This document shows, piece by piece, positions 50,701 to 56,400 of a stretch of 64,000 nucleotides of DNA. A program made the translations under genes and the position numbers. Under the pieces are notes generated by a model. It did not search any database. It was given only the letters and a program-made list of their open reading frames with translations, and was not told the DNA's origin. This DNA is from Capra hircus. Taxonomy: Eukaryota > Chordata > Mammalia > Artiodactyla > Bovidae. The number at the start of each line of letters is the position of its first letter. Position 1 is the stretch's first letter. Where the stretch lies: NCBI RefSeq assembly GCF_001704415.2, contig NC_030816.1, forward strand, positions 83,826,713 through 83,890,712, written 5' to 3'.

Positions 50701-50895
50701 GCAGGTTTTTATGAGCAGTTATGCTTGAGTGTATTCGATCAAAACCAACTATGATATTGAATAGTAATAAAGACTTCCTCATCACTAGTTGTATAATCTT
50801 TCATTGAGTTCTCTTTTCTCCTTTGTTTTGTTAGTCCACATTCCTGTAGGTGTGGCAGGAAAAAGAAACCCCAGGTTTCAAGCTCTCACCTTTGA
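28759..50895 (+). CDS. SLC22A3: SLC22A3 (organic cation transporter 3), six 3'-terminal exons; gene 5' part lies outside the window
   Basis: Polyspecific, electrogenic plasma-membrane transporter for organic cations and monoamines, of the SLC22 branch of the major facilitator superfamily. Six exons (98, 215, 109, 113, 100 and 61 coding bp) join in phase with AG/GT borders to give 231 residues, matching the C-terminal part of a protein of about 556. Reading through: end of the large cytoplasmic loop (VTDEEVSNPSF), TM7, TM8, the MFS loop motif ERFGRR (about residues 77-82 of this part), TM9, TM10 with NSELYPTTLR, TM11 with LCDFGG, TM12, then LLPETKG and a short basic tail. The Asp of CDFGG corresponds to the TM11 Asp implicated in cation binding in OCTs. 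Introns are about 0.12, 12.5, 0.8, 3.7 and 4.3 kb. No frameshift or stop is seen. Paralogues SLC22A1 and SLC22A2 were considered, but the tail and the plasminogen-type neighbour fit SLC22A3. Confidence 0.95.
28976..29190 (+). CDS. SLC22A3: SLC22A3 exon: TM7-TM9 with the ERFGRR loop
   Basis: Acceptor TTACTCCAG, donor GTAACT, 215 bp. Only 119 bp of intron separate it from the previous exon. It encodes the rest of TM7 (SAVVYQGLVMRLG), TM8 (IDFFISGVVELPG), the conserved ERFGRR loop and TM9 (ASNVVAGVACLVTAFLPE). It ends one base into a Gly codon completed 12.5 kb downstream. Confidence 0.95.
29463..29917 (-). mobile_element. L1 3'-region fragment
   Basis: Antisense: TTACCCTGACATTACC, CAGTGGTAACCACTAGTTTG and GGCTGAGTAGTATTCCATAT. 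Confidence 0.87.
29918..29971. repeat. AT-rich perfect palindrome, 24-bp arms
   Basis: Arms 29918-29941 and 29948-29971 are exact reverse complements around a 6-nt loop (TTATTT). An AAAGGAT/ATCCTTT core sits within TA repeats. Confidence 0.93.
29981..30033 (+). mobile_element. Bov-tA SINE head, 3'-truncated
   Basis: GAGGCTTCCCGCATAACTCA to TGCAATGTAGGAGACC only. Keeping the 5' head and losing the 3' body is unusual for a retroposon and suggests a deletion. Confidence 0.75.
30034..30677. repeat. Local duplication, copy A (interrupted by a BOV-A2)
   Basis: L1-derived sequence (30034-30183) joined to non-repeat sequence (from GTAGTTTGCTTTTGATCACC). The same junction and the same following sequence recur at 31513-31875. 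The SINE at 30264-30540 interrupts only this copy. Confidence 0.85.
30264..30540 (-). mobile_element. BOV-A2 dimeric SINE
   Basis: Antisense dimer; flanked by GTATCACT at 30256-30263 and 30541-30548. Confidence 0.92.
30691..30752. repeat. Two-copy tandem repeat, unit about 31 bp
   Basis: TTCTTCGTTATCACAGGAAT is repeated as CTTCTTTGTTATCGCAGGAC, each followed by ATCCTGGAA. Confidence 0.75.
30753..31225. other. Unassigned intronic sequence
   Basis: GC-richer stretch with short ORFs; nothing recognised. Confidence 0.3.
31226..31485 (-). mobile_element. L1 3'-end fragment
   Basis: Antisense: GTACAATAGGGCCTTTTTC, CCCTCCCGCTTGTTAACTAC and TTTTGTAGATAAGTTCG. Confidence 0.82.
31513..31875. repeat. 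Local duplication, copy B (without the SINE)
   Basis: Matches copy A from ACATCTT through ATGAACCACCTGTGCTG with scattered substitutions. It stops where a BovB fragment begins. Confidence 0.85.
31876..32052 (-). mobile_element. BovB 3'-end fragment
   Basis: Antisense: GGACTGCAGCACGCCAGGCT through AATGAGTTGGCTCTTTGCA. Confidence 0.87.
32246..32612 (-). mobile_element. MLT1-type MaLR LTR remnant
   Basis: Antisense: GAGTTTCCTAGAGCTGTTGT at the left, ATCTGCAAAGACCCTATTTT and ATAAGGCCATACTCTGAGG near the right, in the order expected of an inverted MLT1 LTR. Confidence 0.72.
32639..32768 (+). mobile_element. CHR-2-type tRNA SINE with poly-A
   Basis: GGATTCCCTGGTGGTCCAGC, CCCCTGGTCAGGGAACTAAG and a terminal A run. 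Confidence 0.88.
32829..33835 (+). mobile_element. BovB, 5'-truncated, about 1.0 kb
   Basis: Sense, flanked by AACTAGGAG (32820-32828, 33836-33844). Reverse-transcriptase remnants (GKGVRQGYILSS) in a broken frame. Confidence 0.94.
33877..34185 (-). mobile_element. L1 3' end
   Basis: Antisense with poly-T start, GTTTCAGGTGAACAGCAGAG and GTGCTGTACAGTAGGTCTTT. Confidence 0.88.
34186..35185. other. Unassigned intronic sequence
   Basis: About 1 kb without recognised repeat or exon. Confidence 0.3.
35186..36450 (-). mobile_element. L1, 3' end plus C-terminal ORF2 region, about 1.26 kb
   Basis: Antisense L1. The minus-strand frame at 35888-36325 has KKWAEDLNRHFSKEEIQMAN, typical of the ORF2 C-terminal part, then decays. 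A GT-rich microsatellite lies at about 35657-35702. Confidence 0.93.
35657..35702. repeat. (GT)n microsatellite
   Basis: About 20 dinucleotide units with one interruption, inside the L1. Confidence 0.93.
36451..37803. other. Unassigned intronic sequence
   Basis: A short GT run lies at 37147-37160. ORFs at 37269-37601 overlap on both strands without domains. Confidence 0.3.
37814..38300 (+). mobile_element. BovB 3'-end fragment, about 0.49 kb
   Basis: Sense; perfect 10-bp flanking duplication ATTCTCTGAA (37804-37813, 38301-38310). Confidence 0.94.
38549..38752 (-). mobile_element. Bov-tA SINE
   Basis: Antisense, GTGAAGTCGCTCAGTCGTGT to TGAGCCACCAGGGAAGC. Confidence 0.92.
38821..38846. repeat. 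(CAC)n/(CCA)n microsatellite
   Basis: About eight CAC units. Confidence 0.85.
38847..39477. other. Unassigned intronic sequence
   Basis: Nothing recognised. Confidence 0.3.
39478..40320 (+). mobile_element. L1, ORF2 C-terminus and 3' UTR
   Basis: Sense: frame with WKGCGEKGTLLHYCGNVPG and VPFVATWVDLEMTILSKV, then the 3' UTR CTCTGCTCTCCATCAGAAAC. It ends directly at a BovB. Confidence 0.93.
40322..41160 (+). mobile_element. BovB, 5'-truncated, about 0.84 kb
   Basis: Sense, from GGGCTGAAAGAAGCACAAGC to GAACTGAACTGA. Probably inserted in the tail of the L1 (TATAGAAGGA and GATAGAAAGA flanks). Confidence 0.93.
41160..41237 (-). mobile_element. (GAAA)n followed by a Bov-tA fragment
   Basis: AGAAAGAAAGAAAGAAAG and then GTGAAGTCGCTCAGTCATGT to CTGTAGCCTACCAG. 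Confidence 0.82.
41400..41570 (+). mobile_element. Bov-tA SINE, partial
   Basis: CCTGAGTTGGGAAGATCCCC to ACATGACTAAGCACACG. Confidence 0.87.
41691..41799 (+). CDS. SLC22A3: SLC22A3 exon: TM10 and ELYPT motif
   Basis: Acceptor TGTTTGCAG, donor GTAATT, 109 bp. Encodes WLRTTVATLGRLG, then TM10 (ITMAFEIVYLV) and NSELYPTTL, ending inside an Arg codon. A Bov-tA SINE begins only 67 bp beyond the donor. The ELYPT motif is diagnostic for SLC22 transporters. Confidence 0.95.
41866..42045 (+). mobile_element. Bov-tA SINE, 5'-truncated, just inside an SLC22A3 intron
   Basis: CCTGCAATTCAGGAGACACG to GACACGACTGAAGCAACC. Starts 67 bp after the exon ending at 41799. Confidence 0.92.
42046..42602. other. 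Intron upstream of the TM11 exon
   Basis: No repeat recognised; ends with a strong pyrimidine tract. Confidence 0.35.
42603..42715 (+). CDS. SLC22A3: SLC22A3 exon: TM11 with CDFGG cation-site region
   Basis: Acceptor TTATTCTGCAG, donor GTAAAT, 113 bp. Encodes [20 protein letters not shown], the rest of TM11, then FLLFRLAAIWLELP and the beginning of TM12. The CDFGG Asp is conserved in organic cation transporters. Confidence 0.95.
42716..43440. other. Unassigned intronic sequence
   Basis: Nothing recognised. Confidence 0.3.
43441..43556 (+). mobile_element. Bov-tA fragment
   Basis: GAAGTGGCAACCCACTCCAG to CCACTGAGCAACTTTCCC. Confidence 0.83.
43558..43702 (+). mobile_element. CHR-2-type tRNA SINE
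   Basis: GGCCTTCCTTGGTGGTCCAG, TCAATCCCTGGTCAGGGAAC and an A-rich tail. Confidence 0.88.
43874..43982 (+). mobile_element. Bov-tA SINE head, 3'-truncated
   Basis: TGGGGCCTCCCAGGTGACTC to GGAGGAAATGGCGACC. Confidence 0.85.
43983..44992. other. GC-rich intron; 44090-44300 resembles an ancient interspersed repeat
   Basis: The phrases AAGCCATGTGGAGTTTTAAG and GTTGCTGTAATCAGGTCAG recall an old mammalian repeat; family not assigned. Overlapping ORFs on both strands (44451-45186) reflect high GC, not genes. Confidence 0.35.
44993..45168 (+). mobile_element. Bov-tA SINE
   Basis: GAGCCACCTCGGTGGCTCAG to GTCCATGGGGTCACC. Confidence 0.92.
45169..45210. repeat. (TGACTGAATG)n short tandem repeat in the SINE tail
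   Basis: About four degenerate decamers derived from the GACTGAGCGACT SINE terminus. Confidence 0.8.
45529..45640 (+). mobile_element. Bov-tA SINE, interrupted or truncated
   Basis: CCTGATAGCTCAGTTGGTAA to CCACTCCAGTATCCTT, directly followed by another copy. Confidence 0.87.
45641..45817 (+). mobile_element. Bov-tA SINE
   Basis: GGCTTTCCTTGTGGCTCAGC to CGACTGAGCGACTTTCAC. Confidence 0.9.
46340..46367 (+). other. G-run with quadruplex potential
   Basis: Runs of 6, 8 and 6 G separated by single bases (GGGGGGTGGGG... pattern), about 95 bp upstream of the exon at 46462, on the coding strand. Confidence 0.7.
46462..46561 (+). CDS. SLC22A3: SLC22A3 exon: TM12 and PETKG motif
   Basis: Acceptor CTGTCCCACAG, donor GTATGA, 100 bp. 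Encodes TLASVCGALVMLLPETKG and then ALPETVDDVEKLS. A long open frame (45639-46589) runs across it, but the part before 46462 is intron and SINE sequence read through by chance. A G-rich tract sits about 100 bp upstream of the acceptor. Confidence 0.95.
46562..47499. other. Intron; 46840-47080 may be an old L1 3' part
   Basis: GTGCATCTGTGGGTGGCCAA and CATCCATAAAATGGACTGCT resemble a diverged L1M 3' segment. GATA repeats at about 47116-47132. Confidence 0.4.
47500..47619 (-). mobile_element. CHR-2-type tRNA SINE
   Basis: Antisense with leading T run, TTCCTTGACCAGGGATTGAA and GGGCCACCAGGGAAGTCC. Confidence 0.9.
47963..48272 (-). mobile_element. CHR-type tRNA SINE, full length
   Basis: Antisense; flanked by CTGGGGTCG (47954-47962, 48273-48281). 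Ends ACTGAGCCACCAGGGAAGCC. Confidence 0.9.
48400..48661 (+). mobile_element. BOV-A2 dimeric SINE
   Basis: Two Bov-A monomers, then GTGACTTAGCAGCAGCAGC. Flanks CATCACCCTCTC and CATCGCCCTCTC. Confidence 0.93.
48665..49006. other. Unassigned intronic sequence
   Basis: Nothing recognised. Confidence 0.3.
49007..49210 (+). mobile_element. Bov-tA SINE
   Basis: GGGGCTTCTGTGGTGACTCA to CCTGAGCGACTAAC, with imperfect flanks AATGCTACT/AGTGCTACT. Confidence 0.92.
49211..49912. other. Unassigned intronic sequence
   Basis: Nothing recognised. Confidence 0.3.
49913..50110 (+). mobile_element. Bov-tA SINE
   Basis: GAGGTGGCACTAGTGATCAA to GGACATGACTGAACG, with a CA microsatellite grown from its tail. Confidence 0.88.
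50111..50153. repeat. (CA)n microsatellite
   Basis: About 17 interrupted CA units following the SINE. Confidence 0.92.
50155..50834. other. Intron before the last SLC22A3 exon
   Basis: AT-rich; no repeat recognised. Confidence 0.35.
50835..50895 (+). CDS. SLC22A3: SLC22A3 last coding exon and stop codon
   Basis: Acceptor TTTTGTTAG. Encodes the cytoplasmic tail SPHSCRCGRKKKPQVSSSHL followed by TGA at 50893-50895. It matches the human tail in length and pattern (Cys-X-Cys, basic run, C-terminal SHL). The longer open frame starting at 50789 is in another frame and is a shadow. Confidence 0.93.
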
Positions 50896-52400
50896 GGCTC
50901 CTGCCAAAGATGCAAGAAAGAAGCTATTCAGGCTGGTCCCCGCCAAGGAACTGATGTGCCTTGCAGAGACGTGTGTATCCATCTCAGCGCTGCAGCTTCA
51001 AGTGTTTTTAATACTTTATAAAGACAGTCAAACTATCCAGAGTATTTTTATATAATGTTGGATGAATCAGGACGTATTGTGCTATCAAAGCTTCTGGGAA
51101 CATGTAACATGTGGCTGGGAGAGCCAAGAGCCCATTGCGTGCACAGCTTCTCCTGAGGTCTTTTTCTCACGTTGGGGCAAAGTCTCTGACCCACTGAGTT
51201 ACAGCGAGACAAGAAAAGCCCCACTTCGTTCTCATGACGGCTCCATCAAGAAGGCAGGGTGTGCAAACCAAGGATCTGGGCAAAGTGTACAGAAATGGGC
51301 TCATCAAATCTGATGCAGAAACTGAGGCTCTGAACTAAATGTTCTGAAGATTCCAGGGTGGAGGAAGATTTGGGAAGCCTGTTAAAGAAGCTGAATCAAG
51401 GACCTCGGGTCATATGACTCTGAGCCTTTCTCTCTTAGCACCTGGAGCTCCATAAGCTCCTGGAGCATCTGGGTTTGCAGCCACGTTCAGGTCTCGTTCC
51501 AGAAGAACAAATCTGTGCAAGCTGAGGATTCGGCTGTATGGTTTATAAAATCAGATTTGGTCCTGAGAGATGAGTCAGGATAATCTTGGTTCTCCTTTAG
51601 TAGACACTGAGAGCCACCTATTCAGTTTTTTACTGATGAAACCCATGGACTGTGATTTCATGGGTCTTACGATTTTAATCATAAAGGGATACTTGTCTTA
51701 TATATAAGTTCGGTTCTATGATGGTGCCCACGGTCAAGAGTGAAAACTATGGGCAGATTTCATTCATCTTGACAATTTTAACCTGTCTTGGGGAGAAGCT
51801 TACATTTCAGTGTAAAAGAAAGGTCAGTTCTAGCCATGTTTAGAAGAATTAGCGGAAGTCTTACAGATGATTTTAGAAGTACTAAAAAGCAACTTGATCT
51901 TTCTTTTTTGTTTCTGAGACATTCAATATGTGGAGTTTAAACACAAAAAATGCTGTCTTTATGATGTTCTGCTTTATGTGTTATATTTGTTATATTTTCA
52001 GATTTAGTATATATCTCATGCAAAAAATTGTTTAATGAGTTATTTTGGGTGGGCCGGTAAAAGTGGAGCCAAAGCGTAATTTTGCCAGTGAGGAAGAAAA
52101 TTTTTTATATGAACATGTGACCACATGTGCGGTGTATGTGCTGATTATAAAATAAGCTTTTAAGCCTTAAAGCACATCAGCACTGAACGTGAGTGTTCTG
52201 TTTCTCAGTGAAATAAACACCATTCTCTAAGGACATGATGCTACCTACATTCACCCTCTGTTCATACACACTGGTGTTTTTGCTTCCTTTCCATCTCTTT
52301 GCTACGAGATGACTGTTGTTCCTTGTATTATCACCTTGGAATTGTATTTTGAGTTGACATTTGAATTCCGATAACAATAAAAAGTATGCATAAATTGTCA
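50896..52400 (+). other. SLC22A3: SLC22A3 3' UTR (inferred extent)
   Basis: About 1.5 kb of sequence between the stop codon and a poly(A) signal, free of recent SINE or LINE insertions, unlike every neighbouring intron. Freedom from repeats fits selection on a 3' UTR. The end is inferred from the AATAAA at 52376; an earlier AATAAA at 52212 could give a shorter transcript. Confidence 0.7.
52376..52381 (+). terminator. Poly(A) signal AATAAA, probable end of SLC22A3
   Basis: Canonical hexamer about 1.48 kb after the stop. Cleavage is expected 10-30 nt downstream. The alternative AATAAA at 52212-52217 also lies in the right orientation. Confidence 0.6.
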
Positions 52401-52985
52401 AGAGCAATCAGTTTTCATCTGTTCTCTTCTTTCTGAACATGCGTCGCTGTAAAACACGCTTCCCGCGTGACAGAGTATACCATGTATCCAGGCAGCCAAT
52501 CACTGATGGAAATTAGGCGGTCCACCTTCAATACGTGTTCGCGGCTCCTTTCCAGGCTCTTGGCACCATTCCTAGACCCATGTGTGGCCCAAAATAACAT
52601 TCAGACTCTTCGCTGGTCTGGAGTTATGACATTTCCATTGCCTGGTTTCCAAGTCTCTGCCCAGGGTCTTCTGTGCCAGGCCTGAGCCAAGCTGTCAATA
52701 ACAGATTTTATTCCCAAGGTAGAATTTGTTCTCATGATTCCCTACGTTGCAGCTTTGAACACATTCATCCCAGTGCCAAAAATAAAGACATTAAAGATAT
52801 ATGTCAAGGCATCCTTCATTGTCAGGGTGAATATACGGGTGACTTACTAGGATTTCTCTATTGATCTTACAGGCTTCTTGGTACTCTATTCCTTATGAGG
52901 AAGAACAGAACCTTTCAGGTCTGTAAGAGCTATATTATTTACAATTGGTAGGATGGACGGAGAAAATGAAAAGAAAGATCAGAGT
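52401..52985. other. Intergenic spacer between two convergent genes
   Basis: About 0.6 kb separating the inferred transcript ends of SLC22A3 (+) and the plasminogen-type gene (-). I recognise no interspersed repeat and no convincing ORF in it. Confidence 0.5.
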
Positions 52986-52987
52986 TA

Positions 52988-53267
52988 AATCAAACGAAGT
53001 ACCAAGTTTATTTTCAACAAATGTCATAGCTGTATTGCCTTGTTATTATAGAATCTAGCAGTCCACAGTCATGGACTGTGTTCCAATAACATGGAACATG
53101 TTATTCACAACATCACACACAAAAAAATGTTGAGGTTTGGCAGAAGATGGCAGCTAAGGATAGTGTCTTTCTTGGTTGGATTACTGTCAATTATTTCTGA
53201 GTATGCTAAATTCCCTACCCATGTTCCAGCTTCTAGAACCGTTGGTGCGTCACTGTCTCCCATCTAA
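52988..53267 (-). other. PLG: 3' UTR of the plasminogen-type gene (inferred extent)
   Basis: About 280 bp from the stop to a poly(A) signal. The stretch around the signal (CTATGACATTTGTT before it on the minus strand) resembles the plasminogen 3' UTR I remember from human, which supports a real gene rather than a retrocopy. Confidence 0.65.
53007..53012 (-). terminator. Poly(A) signal AATAAA of the plasminogen-type gene
   Basis: Reads AATAAA on the minus strand, about 255 bp after the stop codon. Confidence 0.7.
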
Positions 53268-53429
53268 TTAATACCTTCTCATAGTTTCTTCAATCCAAGG
53301 AACATAGGTAGAAACACGAACATACACACCAGGCTTATTGGGGCGTGCACAGCCAAGACCCCAAGAAGTGACTCCTTGCAGAATGTATTTGTCCTTCTCA
53401 AAGCAGACCAGAGGCCCGCCGCTGTCACC
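53268..53429 (-). CDS. PLG: Plasminogen-type last exon with GDSGGP and stop
   Basis: Minus-strand acceptor CTCTGTACAG, 53 codons plus TAA at 53270-53268. Begins GDSGGPLVCFEKDKY (active-site Ser) and runs through WGLGCARPNKPGVYV to WIEETMRRY. The length equals the human last coding exon. The C-terminal Tyr is unusual compared with the Asn I recall for cattle. Confidence 0.94.
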   Translation of the reverse strand, partial: GDSGGPLVCFEKDKYILQGVTSWGLGCARPNKPGVYVRVSTYVPWIEETMRRY

Positions 53430-56400
53430 CTGTACAGAGGGAAGGAAAGCGGTAAGAGGACTAAGCATCCCTCCTTTCATTATGGGATATCATCCCTCCA
53501 TTACCTAAAGGTACGTTTCCCCAGTATTTGAACATTCCTTTCCTTACTGACCAGAGGCTTCCTTGGTGGCTCAGAGGATAAAGCATCTGCCTGCAATGCG
53601 GGAGACCCGGGTTCGATCCCTGGGTTGGGAAGATTCCCTGGAGAAGGAAATGGCAACCCACTCCAGTACCCTTGCCTGGAGAATCCCACGGAGGGAGGAG
53701 CCTGGTAGGCTACAGTCCACGAGGTCACAAAGAGTCAGACACGAGTGAGTGACTTCACTTCACTTTCCTTACGAACAGGCTTCTCCTGTGGCTCAGCTGG
53801 TAAAGAATCTGCCTGCAATGCGGCAGACCTGGGTTCAATCCCTGGGTTGGGAAGATCCCTTGGAGAAGGGCAAGGCTCCCCACTCCAGTATTCTGGCCGG
53901 GAAACTTCATGGACTATGTATTCCACAGGGTAGCAGAGTCGGACACGGCTGAGCGACTTTCACCTTCCTTGCTAACATATTATTTGAACATCTGCTATGC
54001 TACACTACTTAGCAAAGTATATTCAACAAAACCATACCATTTAGTGTTTCTAGGGGGCGGGAAATCCTTTCTGAGAACTGTACTCATCCCTTCAAATTTT
54101 GGGGGGTTTCTTTTAGGGAGGGTAACCCCAAGAACAATTGTAAAGAGGGTGCAGGGGGCCTTTGTCTTATACCGACCTCCCTTCCCTGCTGCAAAGGTCC
54201 TACCCGCCAGCATCCTCCCAGAAGGGTGGGGGCCGTGACCACAATGTGGCTACGCCCTTACAACCAGCCTGGAACTCGAGGGCCGAGAAATCACCCTTGA
54301 TGATCTGAGTCAATCATCAGAGACATGCGTTAAAGGTTTCTGGGCAAGGTTTAGACGGTGGCCTTCGACTGACAAATCCTGCTCGAATTTGCTGCTTTGG
54401 GGCTGAAACATCCAAGGGGCTGAAGGAGGCCGTTGCAAGACGCGCGCTGATCTCTCTCGTCTTTTCTTACCTGGCAGCTGTCGGTTCCTCCAGCCAGATC
54501 GCCGGCACACAGCTCCGTGGACTTGACCCTCCCGTTGAGATACTCGTAGCGATTACACACCTTGTTCTCGATCACGGGCAGCCGCGCTTCCTTCAGGCGG
54601 CCCACACCGGAAGTGCCTGCGTTGAGAAAGATGAAAGAAAGCGTTACTGGATCCGAACCCTGTCCACACGGGAGCTTCCAGAACAGTAGAGCAACAACGA
54701 TAGGTCTCTGGTTTATACATGAGGTTGCATAAGACAAGGAGTCAGTTCCCAAAACTACTGGAATTCTTTTTTTTTTTTTTTGACCCTTGAAAGTATAAAT
54801 ATTACAGAAGGTTTCATGTTCCGACGACCTAGTTAATCTGGGCTTCTTTGTGGGATTTTTGAGGTTCGTTTATGTGGGTATCTTCTGCTTCTTTTCCCAA
54901 ACTACAGAAAAATTTATTTTTAATATATGCCAGACTGAGAAATACTGGTGCCACCATATGCATTTTATATATTCTCTTCCAGGATTTTCATGTTTCTTGT
55001 ACCTTACATCATATTGCACATTTTTTTCACACAACATTACATAGTAAGGACTTGAATCATCTTTAGAGTGAGTATTTTATAATTCATCTTTATAATTAAT
55101 ATTTGAGTGGGGAGTGACTACCTAATGGACTTGGGATTTCCTTTTGGGCTGAAACAAGATATCTGTCCCTTGGACTGCAAGGAGATCCAACCAGTCCATC
55201 CTAAAGGAAATTAGTCCCGAATATTCATTGGAAGGACTGATGCTGAAGCTTAAGCGCCAATCCTTTGGCCACCTGATGTGAAGAACTGACTCATTTGAAA
55301 AGACCCTGATGCTGGGAAAGATTGATGGCAGGAGGAGAATGGGACGGCAGAGGATGAGATGGTTGGATGGTATCACTGACTCGATGGACGTGAGTTTGAG
55401 TAAACTCTGGGAGTTGGTGATGGACAGGGAGGCCTGGCGTGCTGCGATTCATGGGGTCGCAAAGAGTCGGACACGACTGAGCAACTGACTGAACTGAACT
55501 GAACTGAAGATTTCTGTAAATAGCAGTGATGGTTGTTCAACAGTGTGAATATATTAAATGCCTCTCAATTATACTCGTCAAAATAGTTTTAAAAGTAAAA
55601 TTTACTTTCCTTTTCCAATTAGGGACGCTTCCATGCGCTTGTCTTCCCCACTGTATTTCCTTTTTGTGCGTAAGAAAAACCACTGTTTTACTTTGGCAGG
55701 TGGAAATAGAACCCTTGCACAATCACAAGAAGAAATGATGTTTCTCCAGATGGACACACCCAGGTATGTCTCAGTGTTTTCACAAAGAAACCAGTTTTCT
55801 GACTTTGCAAGCCCAGCTTCCACGAGTTTTACAAGGTCTTTGCTTTGCCAGCATGAAACAGCCAAGAAATAAGGTACTATCTCTCCAAAGACTTTGAACA
55901 AACTCGGAAAATTGTCTTGCGTTCAGAAAACTCACACTGGAGTTGACAGGAGCTCGTGAGAGGACCACTGTTTGACAAAGGGGAGAGTCCCAGTGCTGGT
56001 TACAGCAGGGGAGGAAGGTCCTGACCACAGGATGTACTGTTTGAATTCAGTAGATTTGTGGATGGTGAAGCCTTCTCAAAAAATGTTTGCTGAAAATTAG
56101 TTTAAAAGTGTCCTGCTCTGACATCTGCTTTCTGAACAAGACAGACATTGTGATGCGAGGGACAAATTCTCTAATTGACCAGAAATGTGCAGAGGTGCTG
56201 CCATCCTGTGGCCACAATAGAGATGGCATGGCTGAGAGCCTGAGGCTAAGAGACTAAGGGTGACCTAGAGGGCTCAGCTGTACATGCATTAGGAGATGTC
56301 TCCTGATGACGGTGACCGTGAGGACGATCGGGAGGGTTGGGGGTTGACCGTGATGCTGATGGTGAAGGTGGTGTCCATGGCGACGGCAGCGATAACGACA

